NCBI GenBank assembly: GCA_015227615.1
Contig: JAALGZ010000049.1
Location: 1-64,000 of the forward strand
From: Labyrinthula sp. Ha
Taxonomy: Eukaryota; Sar; Bigyra; Labyrinthulida; Labyrinthulaceae
Direction: 5' to 3'
Length of the DNA stretch: 64,000 nt
Position 1 is the first letter of the stretch, and each line of letters starts with the position of its first letter. Shown piece after piece: positions 9,701-22,100 of this stretch. A model generated the notes under the pieces. That model worked only from the letters and a program-made list of their open reading frames with translations. It was not told where the DNA came from and ran no database searches. Position numbers and translations under genes: made by a program.

Positions 9701-10426
9701 TTGAACAGCTTAAAATAAATAGATAACCTGATTATTTTAGTCTTAGTTCCTTCTCTAGTTGTACTTGGTTGGGTATTCACATATATAGAGAGAGAGTAGG
9801 TGACGATTATAGTGGTCTTGTGCTAAAAGTTCAACGATATCTATTCTATTAGCACAGTAACCAGATATATGTATATTTAATATCTAGTTATTATTAATCT
9901 GATGTTAAGGAATTAAATAGAAGGCATTAAGCAGAGCTCAAAGGTTAAGCTTCTTCCAAAATTAGGTCTTCCTGCTCGGCCTCTGGTCTACAAATCAGAA
10001 TTTATGGGCTGATAAATGAAAAGGGCGAAAGAAAATCAAGAAATAAAAGTTAAATATAGGAATTAGTTAATAAAATTATATATCTTAGTAATTTTGTCTA
10101 GTCTTTTTTCTCACAAACGCAAACTTTGAGACTGGGTGCAATTATTAGTTAAGCTTTCAAGGAGGATGGGGTACCCAGTTCATAGGTCATGCAGCTCAAA
10201 TAAGATTTGAGGTATAATAATATAAAAAAAAACTAAAATGTTATTTTAAGAATATTAAAGTTCAAGAAAATGAATACTTTAAATATTTCATAATATTATT
10301 TCAGTTTTGATATTTTTCACAAACAGTTCACAAAGTAATTTATATATCTCATTCCGATCATATTTTGCATTGCCCAAAAACAAACGAAATCATTCGAAAG
10401 AAAAACAAGAAAATATCTAAAAAACA
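6776..10426. other. Gene-poor AT-rich spacer
   Basis: Stops occur in all frames and the few short frames (at 7842-8113 and 9163-9357) have no recognisable family features. A perfect GC-rich palindrome, GCGAGCGCTCGC, lies at 7311-7322. The last 200 bp before the next ATG are very A-rich and probably hold the promoter and leader of the gene at 10427. Small spliced exons could be hidden here, but I found none I can support. Confidence 0.5.
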
Positions 10427-12628
10427 ATGTCGAAGCCAGGAACTAATTTCGTAGACTACGAAGTTGTACAAAATGTTGCTGTTGTTACCCTAGATCACTA
10501 TCCTGTAAACAGCTTAACAAATGCTGTTAGTCTTGGACTTGAAAGTGCTTTGGAAAAAGTTAGGGCGGATTCTTCCCTCAAAGGAGTTATTTTTCGAGGA
10601 GCAGGGCAGAAAGCCTTCTGTGCTGGAGCACACTTTCCCGATCTTTCCATTCCACACAAAAAATATCCGGAGAAACCTTTTTTTGATGATGTTCATGACA
10701 TAAATGTGCCCTCTCTGGCTCTCCTTCAAGGGTTTACTTTAGGAGGCGGATTAGAGACTGCCCTAGCTTGTAACTATAGGTTGATAACACCAAATGGGGT
10801 CGTTGGCTTACCTGAAGTAGATATTGGTTTGCTTCCAGGTGGACAAGGAACACAACGAGTCCCTAGAATAATTGGTGCAGAGGCGTCTTTGAAGTTCCTC
10901 CTCTCTGGAAAGCACATGGGAGCAAAGAAAGCAGAACAAGTAGGTTTGGTTGACAAAGTACTGGAAAAAATTTCCCCAGAAGAAACTTTACAAATGGCAG
11001 TTGACTTTATAAAATCTAGCGCAACTGCTGATTTCAAAGATCATGACACATCTAAGTTTAATCCTAAATTTCACATGAGCGAGGACGAGTACGATGCGCT
11101 TGCTAAAAAGATTGTTCCTCCTTTGGTTCGGAAAAGACCTAAGCAAGTTGCTCCAGCTGCTATTGTTAAATGTATCAGGGCTGCTGTAGCTGGAGATATT
11201 GCGAAAGACTTTAGTAAGGGGGTTGATGTCGAGCAAGAACTATTTTTTGGATTAATAACTAGTGATCAAGCGAAGGCTTTGCAGTATGTATTCTTTGGAG
11301 AACGTGCAGCACCTAAATTGTCTTTTTTAAAGGAGCAACCAGGAAAACCAATTAACGTTAAGACCGTGGCTGTTCTTGGAGCAGGAACCATGGGTGGAGG
11401 CATTTCAATGTGTTTAATTGAAGCCAAGTATAATGTTTTCTTGATTGATAGAGATGAAAAAGCTCTGAACAGAGGAATATCAGTGATCAAGAGAAACTAT
11501 GAAACTTCAGTTAAAAGGGGAAGCAGAAGCCAAAAAAGCGTTGAGGCGGCACTAGGTAGATTAAAAACCCTTTCCAGTATTGATTTATTGGGGAAGCCTG
11601 AAAACTCTGTAGATATGGTTATAGAAGCTGTTTTTGAAGACCTTGATTTAAAGAAAAGAATTTTTAAACAGCTAGATGAGGTCTGTCCTGCGCATACTAT
11701 ATTGGCTTCAAACACTTCCTACTTGAATATCGATGCGATGGCGGAAGGATTATCAAAGAAGAGAGAGGGCAAGGTTATTGGAATGCACTTTTTCAGCCCA
11801 GCAAATGTTATGCCTTTGTTGGAGAATATTAGAGGGAAAGATCTAACTACCAGCCCATCTACCATTAGAACAGCGACGGTAGTTGGTCAGAGAATAGGTA
11901 AATGGCCTGTGCTAGTGCGTAATAGACATGGTTTTGTAGCAAACAGAGTTATGGCATACTATAGTAAAGCTTCAATGGATCTCTTATATTCTGGGGTTCC
12001 CCTAACAGAGGTGGACAAAGCAGCTGTGCAGTTTGGTTTCCCAATGGGACCAATTTCTATGGCTGATTTAGCTGGGTTGGACATTGGCTTTCAAGCCCGT
12101 GAAAAAGCAGGACAAGTGGATAAGGACAAGAATATTAGGGATGCACTTATTATGTCAGGACGCCTTGGTATGAAGAATGGCAAGGGATTCTATGATTATG
12201 AAGGAAGAAAAAAATCAGTAAGTGCAGAGGCCGATGCGATCATTGCAAAAGTTGTTGCAAATGTGGGAAAACCGAAGCTGACGTTGACAATTCCTGAACT
12301 GCAAGACAGGTTGTTCCTTGCTGTTGTAAATGATTGCTTCAAACTACTGGAGGAAAAAGTTGCAGAAAGTCCATCTGATGTGGATGTAATTTTAGTTCAC
12401 GGCTATAGCTGGCCTAGAGCTACGGGTGGACCACTTAAATATGCCGAGCTAAGAGGCTTACAGGAGGTCTTGGCTGCATTAAAGGACATCGATGCAAAGG
12501 TCCCAAATGCAGGTTACAAGCCATGTAAATTGTTAGAAGATGTTGTTGCTTCGGGGAAGCCTTTGGCAAAGTTCTGGTCCAAGAATGCAAACAACTATGT
12601 TTTCACGGAGGGTACTGCTAAGCTTTAA
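10427..12628 (+). CDS. Peroxisomal multifunctional enoyl-CoA hydratase / 3-hydroxyacyl-CoA dehydrogenase
   Basis: A 733-aa EHHADH/plant MFP-type protein of peroxisomal fatty-acid beta-oxidation. It hydrates trans-2-enoyl-CoA and then oxidises the 3-hydroxyacyl-CoA with NAD. The N-terminal crotonase domain (about 1-290) shows the oxyanion-hole segment AFCAGAHF and both catalytic glutamates in GGGLE and GLPEVDIG. The NAD-binding domain starts near 310 with VAVLGAGTMGGG (GxGxxG). GMHFFSPANVMPLLE, then the 3HCDH C-terminal domains (FGFPMGP, NGKGFYDYEG, HGYSWPRATGGP) follow to the end. The C-terminus is AKL, a classical PTS1 signal. Length matches animal and plant homologues (about 720-730 aa). 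The frame is intronless; the start ATG sits in an A-rich context and begins right before the crotonase fold. Confidence 0.95.
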   Translation: MSKPGTNFVDYEVVQNVAVVTLDHYPVNSLTNAVSLGLESALEKVRADSSLKGVIFRGAGQKAFCAGAHFPDLSIPHKKYPEKPFFDDVHDINVPSLALLQGFTLGGGLETALACNYRLITPNGVVGLPEVDIGLLPGGQGTQRVPRIIGAEASLKFLLSGKHMGAKKAEQVGLVDKVLEKISPEETLQMAVDFIKSSATADFKDHDTSKFNPKFHMSEDEYDALAKKIVPPLVRKRPKQVAPAAIVKCIRAAVAGDIAKDFSKGVDVEQELFFGLITSDQAKALQYVFFGERAAPKLSFLKEQPGKPINVKTVAVLGAGTMGGGISMCLIEAKYNVFLIDRDEKALNRGISVIKRNYETSVKRGSRSQKSVEAALGRLKTLSSIDLLGKPENSVDMVIEAVFEDLDLKKRIFKQLDEVCPAHTILASNTSYLNIDAMAEGLSKKREGKVIGMHFFSPANVMPLLENIRGKDLTTSPSTIRTATVVGQRIGKWPVLVRNRHGFVANRVMAYYSKASMDLLYSGVPLTEVDKAAVQFGFPMGPISMADLAGLDIGFQAREKAGQVDKDKNIRDALIMSGRLGMKNGKGFYDYEGRKKSVSAEADAIIAKVVANVGKPKLTLTIPELQDRLFLAVVNDCFKLLEEKVAESPSDVDVILVHGYSWPRATGGPLKYAELRGLQEVLAALKDIDAKVPNAGYKPCKLLEDVVASGKPLAKFWSKNANNYVFTEGTAKL

Positions 12629-13925
12629 ATCAACGTTTAATTTATTACATATCTTTGTGACTATTTGGAATAAGTTATTACTATAGGTACGCAAATATAA
12701 AAATATACCAGGTGAATGTCATCGAGTATAATATAGAGCAAGAATAGAAGATTTGATTTCGTCGAAATTTCAGAACTTCAACAATGCGGTTCTAAACAGT
12801 GACAGGAATGAACATTAGAGATTGGGACTCTTTTATAAGGTAAGTACGGCATATCAATTTCTTTGTTTTTGCTCACGCTTATCCGCGGAAGCGCGCAAAA
12901 GGTACGACTAAATAAACCCAATGAAGAAAATACACTACGAATAAAAGACAAACTGAACATGAGGTAGAACATTCAGCTAGCAGAGATCTAGAGCAACATC
13001 AATTTCCAGCCTTTAAGTTTGCTAAATATAAAGATCAAAGGTTAGGTTTTATAGTCATTGCCGAGCGATAAAAAAATACTGCTTCAACCTAAATTCTTTA
13101 CTAGAACTAAAAGACTATTCCATTACCTAAACTTGCGTTACATTAAACAATGACAAGGAGAGACATGGACTATCCGTGATACAAGACGAGCAATGCACGC
13201 AGAGGTTAAGATCCATTCGAGCCAGAAGGTGCGAGGGCTCCTATAACCTATACATTGCACAGATAAGTAAATGCTCTTATACATAGGAAATATTCCTATA
13301 AAATAGAGTCGATCTGGTATTATACATAACCCCCACGCAGTAGATCATACTAGTTTATTTATTGCTTATTAGCAGTGATTAAGAGTAGACTTGTAATAAA
13401 AAATTTTTAAGGGCTAGAAGACCATGATTTTATTCTAGTAAAGCACATTTAATGAAAGAAGTTGTTAATGGTCATTGAAAAGTATCCCAGCTATTGTCAT
13501 TCCCAAGGAAACTTTATTCTCAAGAAAAAGCAAGAAATTTCAGAAAAGGAAACACCTAAAGTTGGGAATTCAACATCGTGCTAGTAGTGCTTCTTACTTC
13601 CAAAAACCTTTGAATAATCTAAGGGCGTAACTACCATAGAGTTCACACCCATCTCACTCAACCTTTAATCCAAAAAATCATTATTAGCAGAACTTTATAA
13701 GCACTGTCGAGAGTATTTACTCTTTGTGCAATCGTGGGTGATGGAACGTTGAATAGAGTGTTTCCTTGTAAAGACCTTATGATTTTGATCTCCAACGCAG
13801 CTCGATTTCCCTGAGTTTTAGCCATGTTTGCTTCCAAACACAAGAAACTGATTCCACATTTTCATACTTCAGTCGGCAAAATCGTGGCTAAAAGCTCAAG
13901 AAGCACCTTTTTGATGAAAAGGTTT
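12629..13925. other. Spacer between convergent beta-oxidation genes
   Basis: About 1.3 kb, AT-rich, with no coding frame longer than about 65 codons and none with family signatures. It must contain the 3' ends of both flanking genes, which run toward each other. Nothing else is supportable. Confidence 0.5.
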
Positions 13926-14744
13926 TCATAACTTGTTTTTAATTACTTGACCTGTTGAACTCCATTTCCCATCCTCAAAACCCATACCCTCCATATTCTC
14001 TTTTGGTCTGGACAATAAATTAAAAGCATTTTCATAAGTTGCAATCTTTATTTTTTCTAGAGTCTGTCTATACTTTTCTGTCGCAAACCTTCGATCTCCA
14101 AAAGTGTCTTCTCTTAGAATATCATTACGTATAAAATCAATACACTTAATCAAGGCATCATCTTCAGATAAAACAGCAGTTACTACTTTTTCGCCAAACA
14201 GATCCCCAATTGAATATCTTTTTGCAAAGAGAAGAACATCTCTATGCATATGCACCGGTGTTTTTGCTTTAATTAACTCAGTCATTCCAGCTGAGTAAAC
14301 TAGATTTAAATCAACCCCAGGAATAAAAAAAAGAGAGTTTCCTTCTATAGCTAATCGGTAATCAAAACTCAAAGCAAGCATAGCACCTGCCGCACAGCAG
14401 TGACCATTAACCAAACAAATCGTTGGAATTGGGAAGATCAAGATTCTTGCTAGCAGTTTTTCCACTTCATGCTGAAGCGTGCCAGATAATTCTATATTCT
14501 GAGACACCCAATTCAAGTCCAGTCCATTACAAAAAAACTTTCCTTTCGCTGTGACGATTAAGGCTGATGTCGTCTTGTTCTCCAAAACTTCGTCGAGCGC
14601 TTTATTCAGTTGGCTTACCGTTCCTAAATTTAACCTATGTTCAAATAGGCGTGTTTTGCAGTCAGAAATTTTTAAGCTATCTTCTTCAGTAAAGCAGAGC
14701 GTTGCTATCTTCCCGGAGAAAGAGTATGTTGTTTCTATACACAT
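13926..14744 (-). CDS. Crotonase-family enoyl-CoA delta isomerase-like protein, probably peroxisomal
   Basis: A 272-aa protein starting at the ATG at 14744; the open frame extends 26 codons further upstream but only to a TTG, and that part runs toward the tRNA. Motifs: GKFFCNGLDLNW (oxyanion-hole segment), VNGHCCAAGAMLALSFDYR, and FFIPGVDLNL near the second catalytic region. The pattern closely follows plant ECI/IBR10-type delta3,delta2-enoyl-CoA isomerases, which move double bonds so that unsaturated fatty acids can enter beta-oxidation. The glutamate typical of true hydratases is not seen in GHCCAAG, favouring isomerase over hydratase. The C-terminus is NKL, a plausible weak PTS1. It is convergent with the multifunctional enzyme, which uses the product of this reaction. 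Confidence 0.85.
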   Translation of the reverse strand: MCIETTYSFSGKIATLCFTEEDSLKISDCKTRLFEHRLNLGTVSQLNKALDEVLENKTTSALIVTAKGKFFCNGLDLNWVSQNIELSGTLQHEVEKLLARILIFPIPTICLVNGHCCAAGAMLALSFDYRLAIEGNSLFFIPGVDLNLVYSAGMTELIKAKTPVHMHRDVLLFAKRYSIGDLFGEKVVTAVLSEDDALIKCIDFIRNDILREDTFGDRRFATEKYRQTLEKIKIATYENAFNLLSRPKENMEGMGFEDGKWSSTGQVIKNKL

Positions 14745-14829
14745 AGTTGCGAAGCTGATATACCGTTTTATCTCTGCCAACGTAAAAAAAGTAGCAAATA
14801 TACGTAACAAAGTGGTGAACAATGTTCAT

Positions 14830-14910
14830 GGCAACATGCCCGAGTGGTTAAGGGGAGAGTTTAGAAAACTCTTGTCGTTAGACGCGCAGGTTCGAATCCT
14901 GCTGTTGTCG
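14830..14910 (+). tRNA. tRNA-Ser(AGA)
   Basis: 81 nt folding as a class II tRNA. The acceptor stem GGCAACA pairs with TGTTGTC (one G-T pair) with discriminator G. The anticodon stem AGAGT/ACTCT carries loop TTAGAAA, i.e. anticodon AGA for UCU serine codons. A long variable arm (expected for Ser) precedes a perfect T stem GCAGG/CCTGC with loop TTCGAAT, which is also the B box. No intron and no encoded CCA. A strong T run for Pol III termination is not obvious; TTCTTT lies about 15 nt downstream. It sits only 85 bp from the divergent isomerase start. Confidence 0.93.
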
Positions 14911-17900
14911 TCTATAAGTACAATTCTTTACACGCGGAAGTAGAAAGTTATCTAGGGAAGTGCGAACAAGAAATAAGTTCATATAAATCATTTTTTCTCA
15001 GTATTCTACTCCTTTGTAGAGAAAGATATGATTTATCAAGATTGTACAATACCATAGTACCTGGGTCTTGGCTATGGATCTTATTCCACACAAGAATTAA
15101 AGATATTAGGCTGGAAAAACGGTGCTGCTTCCCAAAACATGCTGGAGAAATTATCTCGTGAAGATATGTATACCTTAGTTTGCTGAGCAAAAAAAGAAGC
15201 TTGTTATAAGTGTAAACCTGTTAAATCTTTCATAAGCACGAAAGCATTCACTTCTGTTCCTTTTTTCGAGACAAACTTAAAGGTGATTTATCTTCTAATC
15301 TTAAGGGATTTAACAGGGTGCATTAATGTGCTCATATAAATTAACATTCTGCCTTAACTTCTAGGAAAAGCCCTTTTCTAGTTTCTTCTTTTCGTGTTTC
15401 CTATCTATGCAACTCCTATTTCTTAGAAGTTTGGAAGAACATTTGCTCTAACATGGGTTAGATTGTAGCATAACTCAGATCAAAGCAAATTATTTTTATG
15501 AATATTTTTTATGTAGCATTTTACTCTTCATTTGTTGAGTTTATATTTTTCAGGGAGTATTTAAGCCGAATTTTTGTCCATTCGTATTTACCTATGTGCC
15601 CATTGGGTCTTGCCATCTTCCCTCAGTCAAACTTCGGCAAAATTATAGAACTTACTTCTAATATTAAGCGAGGTTTGAAATAGTCTTTGTACGTGACGCT
15701 TCTCTTTATAATATACATGAAGATTATGTACGGGGTATTGGAGCATGTACATACAACGTGTCTACAACGCAGTGAGAGTACCAGGCTTTCCAGGTTCTAA
15801 AACATAGTAAAGAACCTAGAATACAAGATCATTCTTACTAAAAGTTTCAAAATCAACCACCCATCTAAAGATAGCACATTTGCCGTTGTTTTTTTACTGG
15901 ATCTTATAAGTCTTAAATTAAACGCAAGGATTTATGCCATAATTACAAAGAATTTTTTCTATAAGCAATTTTTAAAAACAAAAAAAAGTAAAGAAGGAAA
16001 TGACGATGAGAAATTCTGCGTAAAACAGGACAATAAATATGGATCTTGATTAACGCCAGAGATTATTAGGTTAAATATAGCGAAATCTAATCATGTATGC
16101 TACTCTACATGGACAACACCTACCGACTGTTCCACCTTGAGTATTAACAACCCAAGCATATATTTCTAAGGCGTTATGTGTCAATTCTACCTACTTGAAT
16201 GAATTATTCAAAGAATTTCTTTGATGCTTAAAATTCTAACGTTAATAGCAACACATTGTTTCATTACTTTAGTTATTTGAGCTATGAACTACTCCTTAAC
16301 AACAAACCAGTTTTTCCCAAACGTAAAACTCATCTCCCTTCGACAAATTGGTCTATTCACAAAAACCTTCATCCCATTAAGAATCTCTAAGCATAAGCTG
16401 CACAGCCGGAGCAACGTCAGCATGTATGAAGCTGACCACGTACTGAAATGATAAGTAGGACTTAATTAAAAAGAGGAACTTTTAGCTACATTTTAAATGA
16501 AATTCTTCAAATAACTGAAGTGTTCAAACCACCATAAACATTCTATTCTAAACTCTTATAACTTGCTACATTGGTTTTAATTTACTGCGGATTTTGACAA
16601 TGCTGTTATCACTACATATCTTTTAGTGACTACTGGTACCATGCTACTTGTCGAATTTAATTTTAAAGCAAGGTCCTCCATACTGTTACTAATGATAATG
16701 ATATTGTTTATTATTTATTTGGGTTGAGTTTGACAGGCTAATCTATTGCTCAACAGTGTCTGTTCTTAGCTCAAATCGTATTTAAAGGTTAATTTGGCTT
16801 GCCTAATCTGTGACGGAATATATTCAAGTAAATAAGTTTTATAGAGCTACTTTTTTGTACACGGAATTTTTATGTTTAAAACTCATCATTTTGAATTGAA
16901 ACGAAATATTTTATGAAACGAACGTAAAATTAGGCAAATAGGGGTTTACCACTGGTTTCTAAAATATTGCTCAGAGTTTTAACAACACAGTTACCAAAAT
17001 ACTTTGTTTAATAGTATTATTATATGAAAAAAACTTACAAATTATTGTAGAATATCTTAGAGATATCGAAGTTGTATAAAACCAACCCGGGTTAATTTAT
17101 AATATAGCTGCTAGGAATGAAATAAAAGCATTCGCTTAAACATACGATCCAAATACTACCTGAAAATAAGTGATATGCAGCTTTATTTTATTCAGGATAG
17201 TAACAACTACTTATCTTCAACGAGAGTAAAAACAAAGCTATTTTTTTTGTTTTTTAGAATATACAGCACGATTCGAATTTACTTTTATGACTTATTCGAA
17301 AGAAATACCGTTAAGACGATACTTCTCAACTTAGATAAAAAATGGGCCGAATCTATAAATAGTATATAGCTCGAAACTTCGCAAAAAACTGTAATAACCC
17401 TTTAAAAATATTTGGATCTTCAGTCGTTATGTTAGTAATCATTGTATTTCTAGTTCCAGGTGCATAATCGAAATACCGCAGTGGCTAATTTCGTAAGCAT
17501 CATCGTGAAAATTGCCTTAACTTGAAGATTTACCATTTTCCTAAATTCAAACCCTGCTCGAAATTTAGGATGATATAGTATTAACAAGTTCTAACATTCT
17601 TATCAACATAAAACTAGTTATTTTAAAGTCAATAGCTAAAGGCTAAATTCTGGAAGATATATTAAAAGTTGTCGAGCTCATAAGTTGCTGCTATTTCCTA
17701 GATTCAAAACTATCCTTACAGTGCTGGTTTTCAAGATGGGGGATTAAAGTACGCTGTGAGAATGAACTTTGTCCGAACCTCAATTGTGGATTTGTCCTAA
17801 ATATACGCTGCTATAAGGTTGATGAGAACTAAAGGCTTTATTCTATCCCGTCTTTTATCACAATTTCGGAGCTATAAAATATTTATGTCTTACCTAGCTT

Positions 17901-19190
17901 CTTCGTTCGTAAATGAAGGTTCTACTAGAAGGTAACATTTTATCTTACGCTATGTAGAATCAGATAGAAAACCAAATACTACGATTTAAACAATGCCCAA
18001 AACCAAATAAAACCTAGGTACGGTTTGGCAGGATGAGTTTAGTATTATTATCACCTCTGCTGATGTCGTTATTATAAACTAAGTGTTATTTCCCCATATC
18101 TAAAACACTTTAACAAAATAAGAAATGTTCTGAAAAGGAAGGAATAATATGTAATATAATTTCAGTTTCTTCAAAATCATGATTAAATAAAGGAAATAAA
18201 TATTATTTTTTTAAAGGAAACTATTTCATTATAGCCAAATGTATTTGAATATTGAGGTTGTAGATGAGATGGAAGAGTTTTGTAAATTAGTGCTTACTTA
18301 AGCCGAGTATCTTGAATTGTTTCAAGACAGAAAGCTTTCTCCAAGATAAAAAGAGAAAACGATCTGTTCTAGAACTCTTAGCTTTCTTATAATTACTCTC
18401 TGTTGGGATGAAATGATACAGAACTCATCTGCGATGATAGGGCTGGGTGTTCTAATCAGAGAAGCGGGAAAAAAAAGCAATAAATTTTCAGCCATGTAAA
18501 CGAAATTTTGGAGCCTATAGAGAGACCAGCATGGGCCAGAATCCATATGCTGGCTACTTTTTATTTATGCTCCCTTCGGGGAATGTAAAAGTATTTATCA
18601 TAGGTAACATTACTCAGCAATGAAAATTCTTGCAACTAATACATTCTTTTATTAATTCAAAGCAATAAAACATTTCCCAGCACCTAACACTGGAGCTAGA
18701 ACCAGCAAGATAATTTTTATTGGAAACAGCTAAAGTATGGCTGAACTTTACACGTGTATCCATTAGTTAGGTGTGTTGTATCACTATTGATATATTATAT
18801 AAAAACAAATCTAAGATTTGGATGATAATGGGGAGCTTTCCTCATCAAAGTTAGTATGTCCTGTAACCTTAATCCGAACTATCATTGTTTAAAACCTTTA
18901 GTTTGTTTTAGTGCTTTAACTAGTATCAAACAAGACTTGACAAGTTGTTTCACATTGGGTCCTCCGTTTTCAATTTGGGCAAGTAGTATTTACAGTCAGC
19001 AATATCCTGGTTATCCATTGCTACAGGATATTAAATCTGCAACTCGGTGCTCTTTCTTGTAAGGTTCACTTTGGGAAATGCCATATTTAGATTCCAGAAT
19101 GCTGTATTAAACTGACCAATATCGTTAACAGAACGCAATACTTTTTTATAAAAACCGACAAAATAGACGACTGTTATTTTTAGATGGAAA
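14911..19190. other. Gene-poor AT-rich spacer
   Basis: More than 4 kb with stops in every frame. Short frames (for example 15498-15683, 17175-17369, 18322-18546 and 18856-19062) show no family signatures. The only structure I can support is one copy of a dispersed repeat at about 16208-16455, listed separately, and a 7-bp hairpin CCAGCAT/ATGCTGG near 18527-18555. Confidence 0.5.
16208..16455 (+). repeat. Diverged dispersed repeat, copy 1
   Basis: Collinear with 45668-45915 in the same orientation. Anchors are TCAAAGAA (16208 / 45668), TAGCAACACA (16246 / 45705) and GGAGCAACGTCA (16408 / 45869). Anchor spacings are 38/37 and 162/164 bp, with about 70% identity by eye in between. On the minus strand both copies keep one frame open across the central part with shared residues (LTLLRLCS then NRPI). 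Confidence 0.6.
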
Positions 19191-22100
19191 ATGTGTTTGC
19201 TCATTAGAATCATAAGAACTATCCTTACTTTAACATGTTTCCAATCTATTTTATCATCAAGTCTTCTTGAAAATATCCATGTCTTGCAAGAGGAAGAAAA
19301 CGTTGTTGCAATAACTGGACAAGTTCTTGATGGAACACAATATTTAGACAAGAGCTATAATCTTGGTATATCTCTGAGAATTTTACTTTCAGAAACAGTA
19401 TTTGAGGAATATATATCCGTAAGATCAATATCTGAAGAAGTATTAGAAACAGAATGTATTAACCTCTTCCTTCTCTTCGAATATTATGTTTTAGTTGAAC
19501 AAAGTGGAATTCCTTTAAAATTTTCCTTCCTTAATTCTATTTGTCATATATTATACAACGGAGAAACATTTGTTCTTTTACTCAATATAGAAGCCAATCA
19601 AGTCTCAGGTGTGCTTAATTTGGACCTTGCGCCAGTTGTTGCGTTTAACTATGAAGTGATCGTGACCCTCATTAATCAAATAGTTTCCGAAAGCAACTTA
19701 AGCTCATTTCCATTAGAAGATGAAGCTATTTATCTTGAGCCATACGCGTCTTTTGCAGAAGAAGCTAGACTTGAGTTATCAAAAATAACACTGCTTCTTA
19801 TGGATGAAGTAAAAAACTTTGTTCTCTTACTCACATTTACAGCAGAACCAACATCTTTTCCCCCTGAGTTTTTATGTAGCCAATATTTTCAAGCCTTTTA
19901 TAGTTATTCTAATTTATTATTTTTTGATGAAGAATCTGTAGGAAGTTGTGTTTTGGAATCAGCTGAAAATCTATACACGTATGTCCCAAGAACCGATTTT
20001 CTTAACTCCAGTTCTGCTCTTGAAAACTCTTTGATACTCACATTTAGCATAGCTTCAGGCCTTTTTTTATCATATGATTCTTTTGATGGTACAGAAACTT
20101 ATAAAGACAGAAGAAATCTTGCCTTTGCAATGTCTGAAAAAAACCTAATATTCTCCAGGATTACTGACCCTGCTCAGTTGCTAGATGCTGGTTTCTCACC
20201 AACTGCATTAAATGTAAATTTTCGCTTGAATAATCCAGCTTTTATTGATGCATTTATAAAGAATGCAACAACTGCGGCATTTATTTCTTCTAACCTATTA
20301 TATATTCGACTGGCATCAGGGGAAGTTTTGGATCAACTTCACCTCCCTTGTGAGGAAGCAATTCTTTTTTCAAATTTAGAGGGTGCTGAGTTAATGCCTA
20401 CTGGTGATTGCATTTTTTCTCCGGGTTCTCAAGGATCTATCTGGGAGTTGGTTTTTCCAGATCCTGTTTTTGGATATGGACCAACTGAAACATCTTTTTT
20501 ACATTTTGAGCTTTCGGACTCTTTATTAGATGTGATTTTTCGTGTTGCTGATACTGAGAGCTTTTATAGGACTCATGTGGTAACATCAGATCTTGTACCT
20601 CGAGTAGAACTGACACAGGTTCTTTTAAAAAACGACAGGAGTTTGCAACTAGTTTTTAGTCGTGAAGTTGTTCTGGGAGCTTTCCAGTCCTCTTTTTTTT
20701 GTTCACAACTATTTGCCGTGTTTCATGCAGAAACCAAGGAGACAATTGATTTATCTTCCTCGACTTGCCGATTAGCTTATTTTTCAAATGTATCAACTCC
20801 AAATAGTTATATTTTTTCTCAAGTTGATCTTATATTTATTTCAGGGGCTGTTTTATATCAAGGTGGCGAACAGTTCATTTGGATTGGAAGTCCTAATCTT
20901 GTTAGTCTTGATTTTACAGCAGAGCTCGTACCACATGTGGCATTATTACTGAGCTCCTCTGTTCTTCTACCAGCATCAAATCCCTTCTTATTTCAAATCA
21001 TTCATCCACGTGAAGTTTCAACTTGTGAAGCAAATTTTGAAATATCTATACAACAGGTAGCAGGAACTCAAATAAATGTATACACAAATCTTACTCTTAC
21101 TTTTATTAATACAAATACTGGGACAGCTTTTGTTGCATTGAAGAGAACTGCATCAACAGATTTAAATTTTGTTTTTGATCTCTTAGAATTTTTAAGTCGA
21201 CAGTTATTATTTTTATCTTTGGAAGGTGAATCTGTCTTTATTATCGAGTGCACAGTTTATGAAACAGTGTATAATGCAGTTCTCTTCTCCACCGCAGAGG
21301 GAGAATCTGTAGTAAGTTTAACTTCGGAAGACTCCCGAATTCCTGTGGGTTTTGAAGGGATATCTGTTGGATCAACGTTTGCACTTCAAATAAATTCAAA
21401 GCAAGTATTCAAGGCCAAGATAAAACCCGTACGACAAGCTCAAGAATCTGGGTTCTGTGATTTCACGATTTTAGAAGATACGAGGAGTGAGTTCGTATTT
21501 TTGTTTACCTGGTCAATATACGTTGACGATATTATATTCTTTGAAAAATCAAGTAACTTATCCAGGAGTCTTGCAATTCAGCCAAATAGCTTGTATCTAG
21601 GAACCTATACTGCTGAGTTGACTGTGTCACCTTTGAACAGAGAATCAACATTCACAGAGCGCACGATTGCTTTTATTCTCGAGATTGAAAGCTCACCATT
21701 AGTAGTTATGCTAGGCACTCCTCTCTCTGCTATAGCTGGAAGATTTACTGCTACTAGATCCTGTAATCCAGATGTTTTACCTCCATCACTTTGTGATCCA
21801 TTGCTTGGGTTTCGAGATCAACGGTCTCTTGAAAATTTAACGGAAGAATCCGAGCAGCTTTTTTTCCTCGGATTTGGAGAACCAGAGAGGTTTAATTTTA
21901 CTTGGGCTTGCTTAACCGAGGATTGTGTTATACTGGATCAAAATTCTCTCAGCGCGTTTTTCCAAACCCAAAGTGATGATGCTCAACTGGTATTGTTTTC
22001 TTTATCTGATTTTGTTGATCCAACTAGAGATAAAGAAATTTTTGTTCGAGTGTTTCCTGTTCCTAGAAGCGCAAATACCATTGGTGAAATTTGTCCATTT

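Noticed and set aside
18527-18555. 7-bp hairpin CCAGCAT/ATGCTGG
   Set aside because: Short stem and long loop in AT-rich spacer; expected by chance at this scale.
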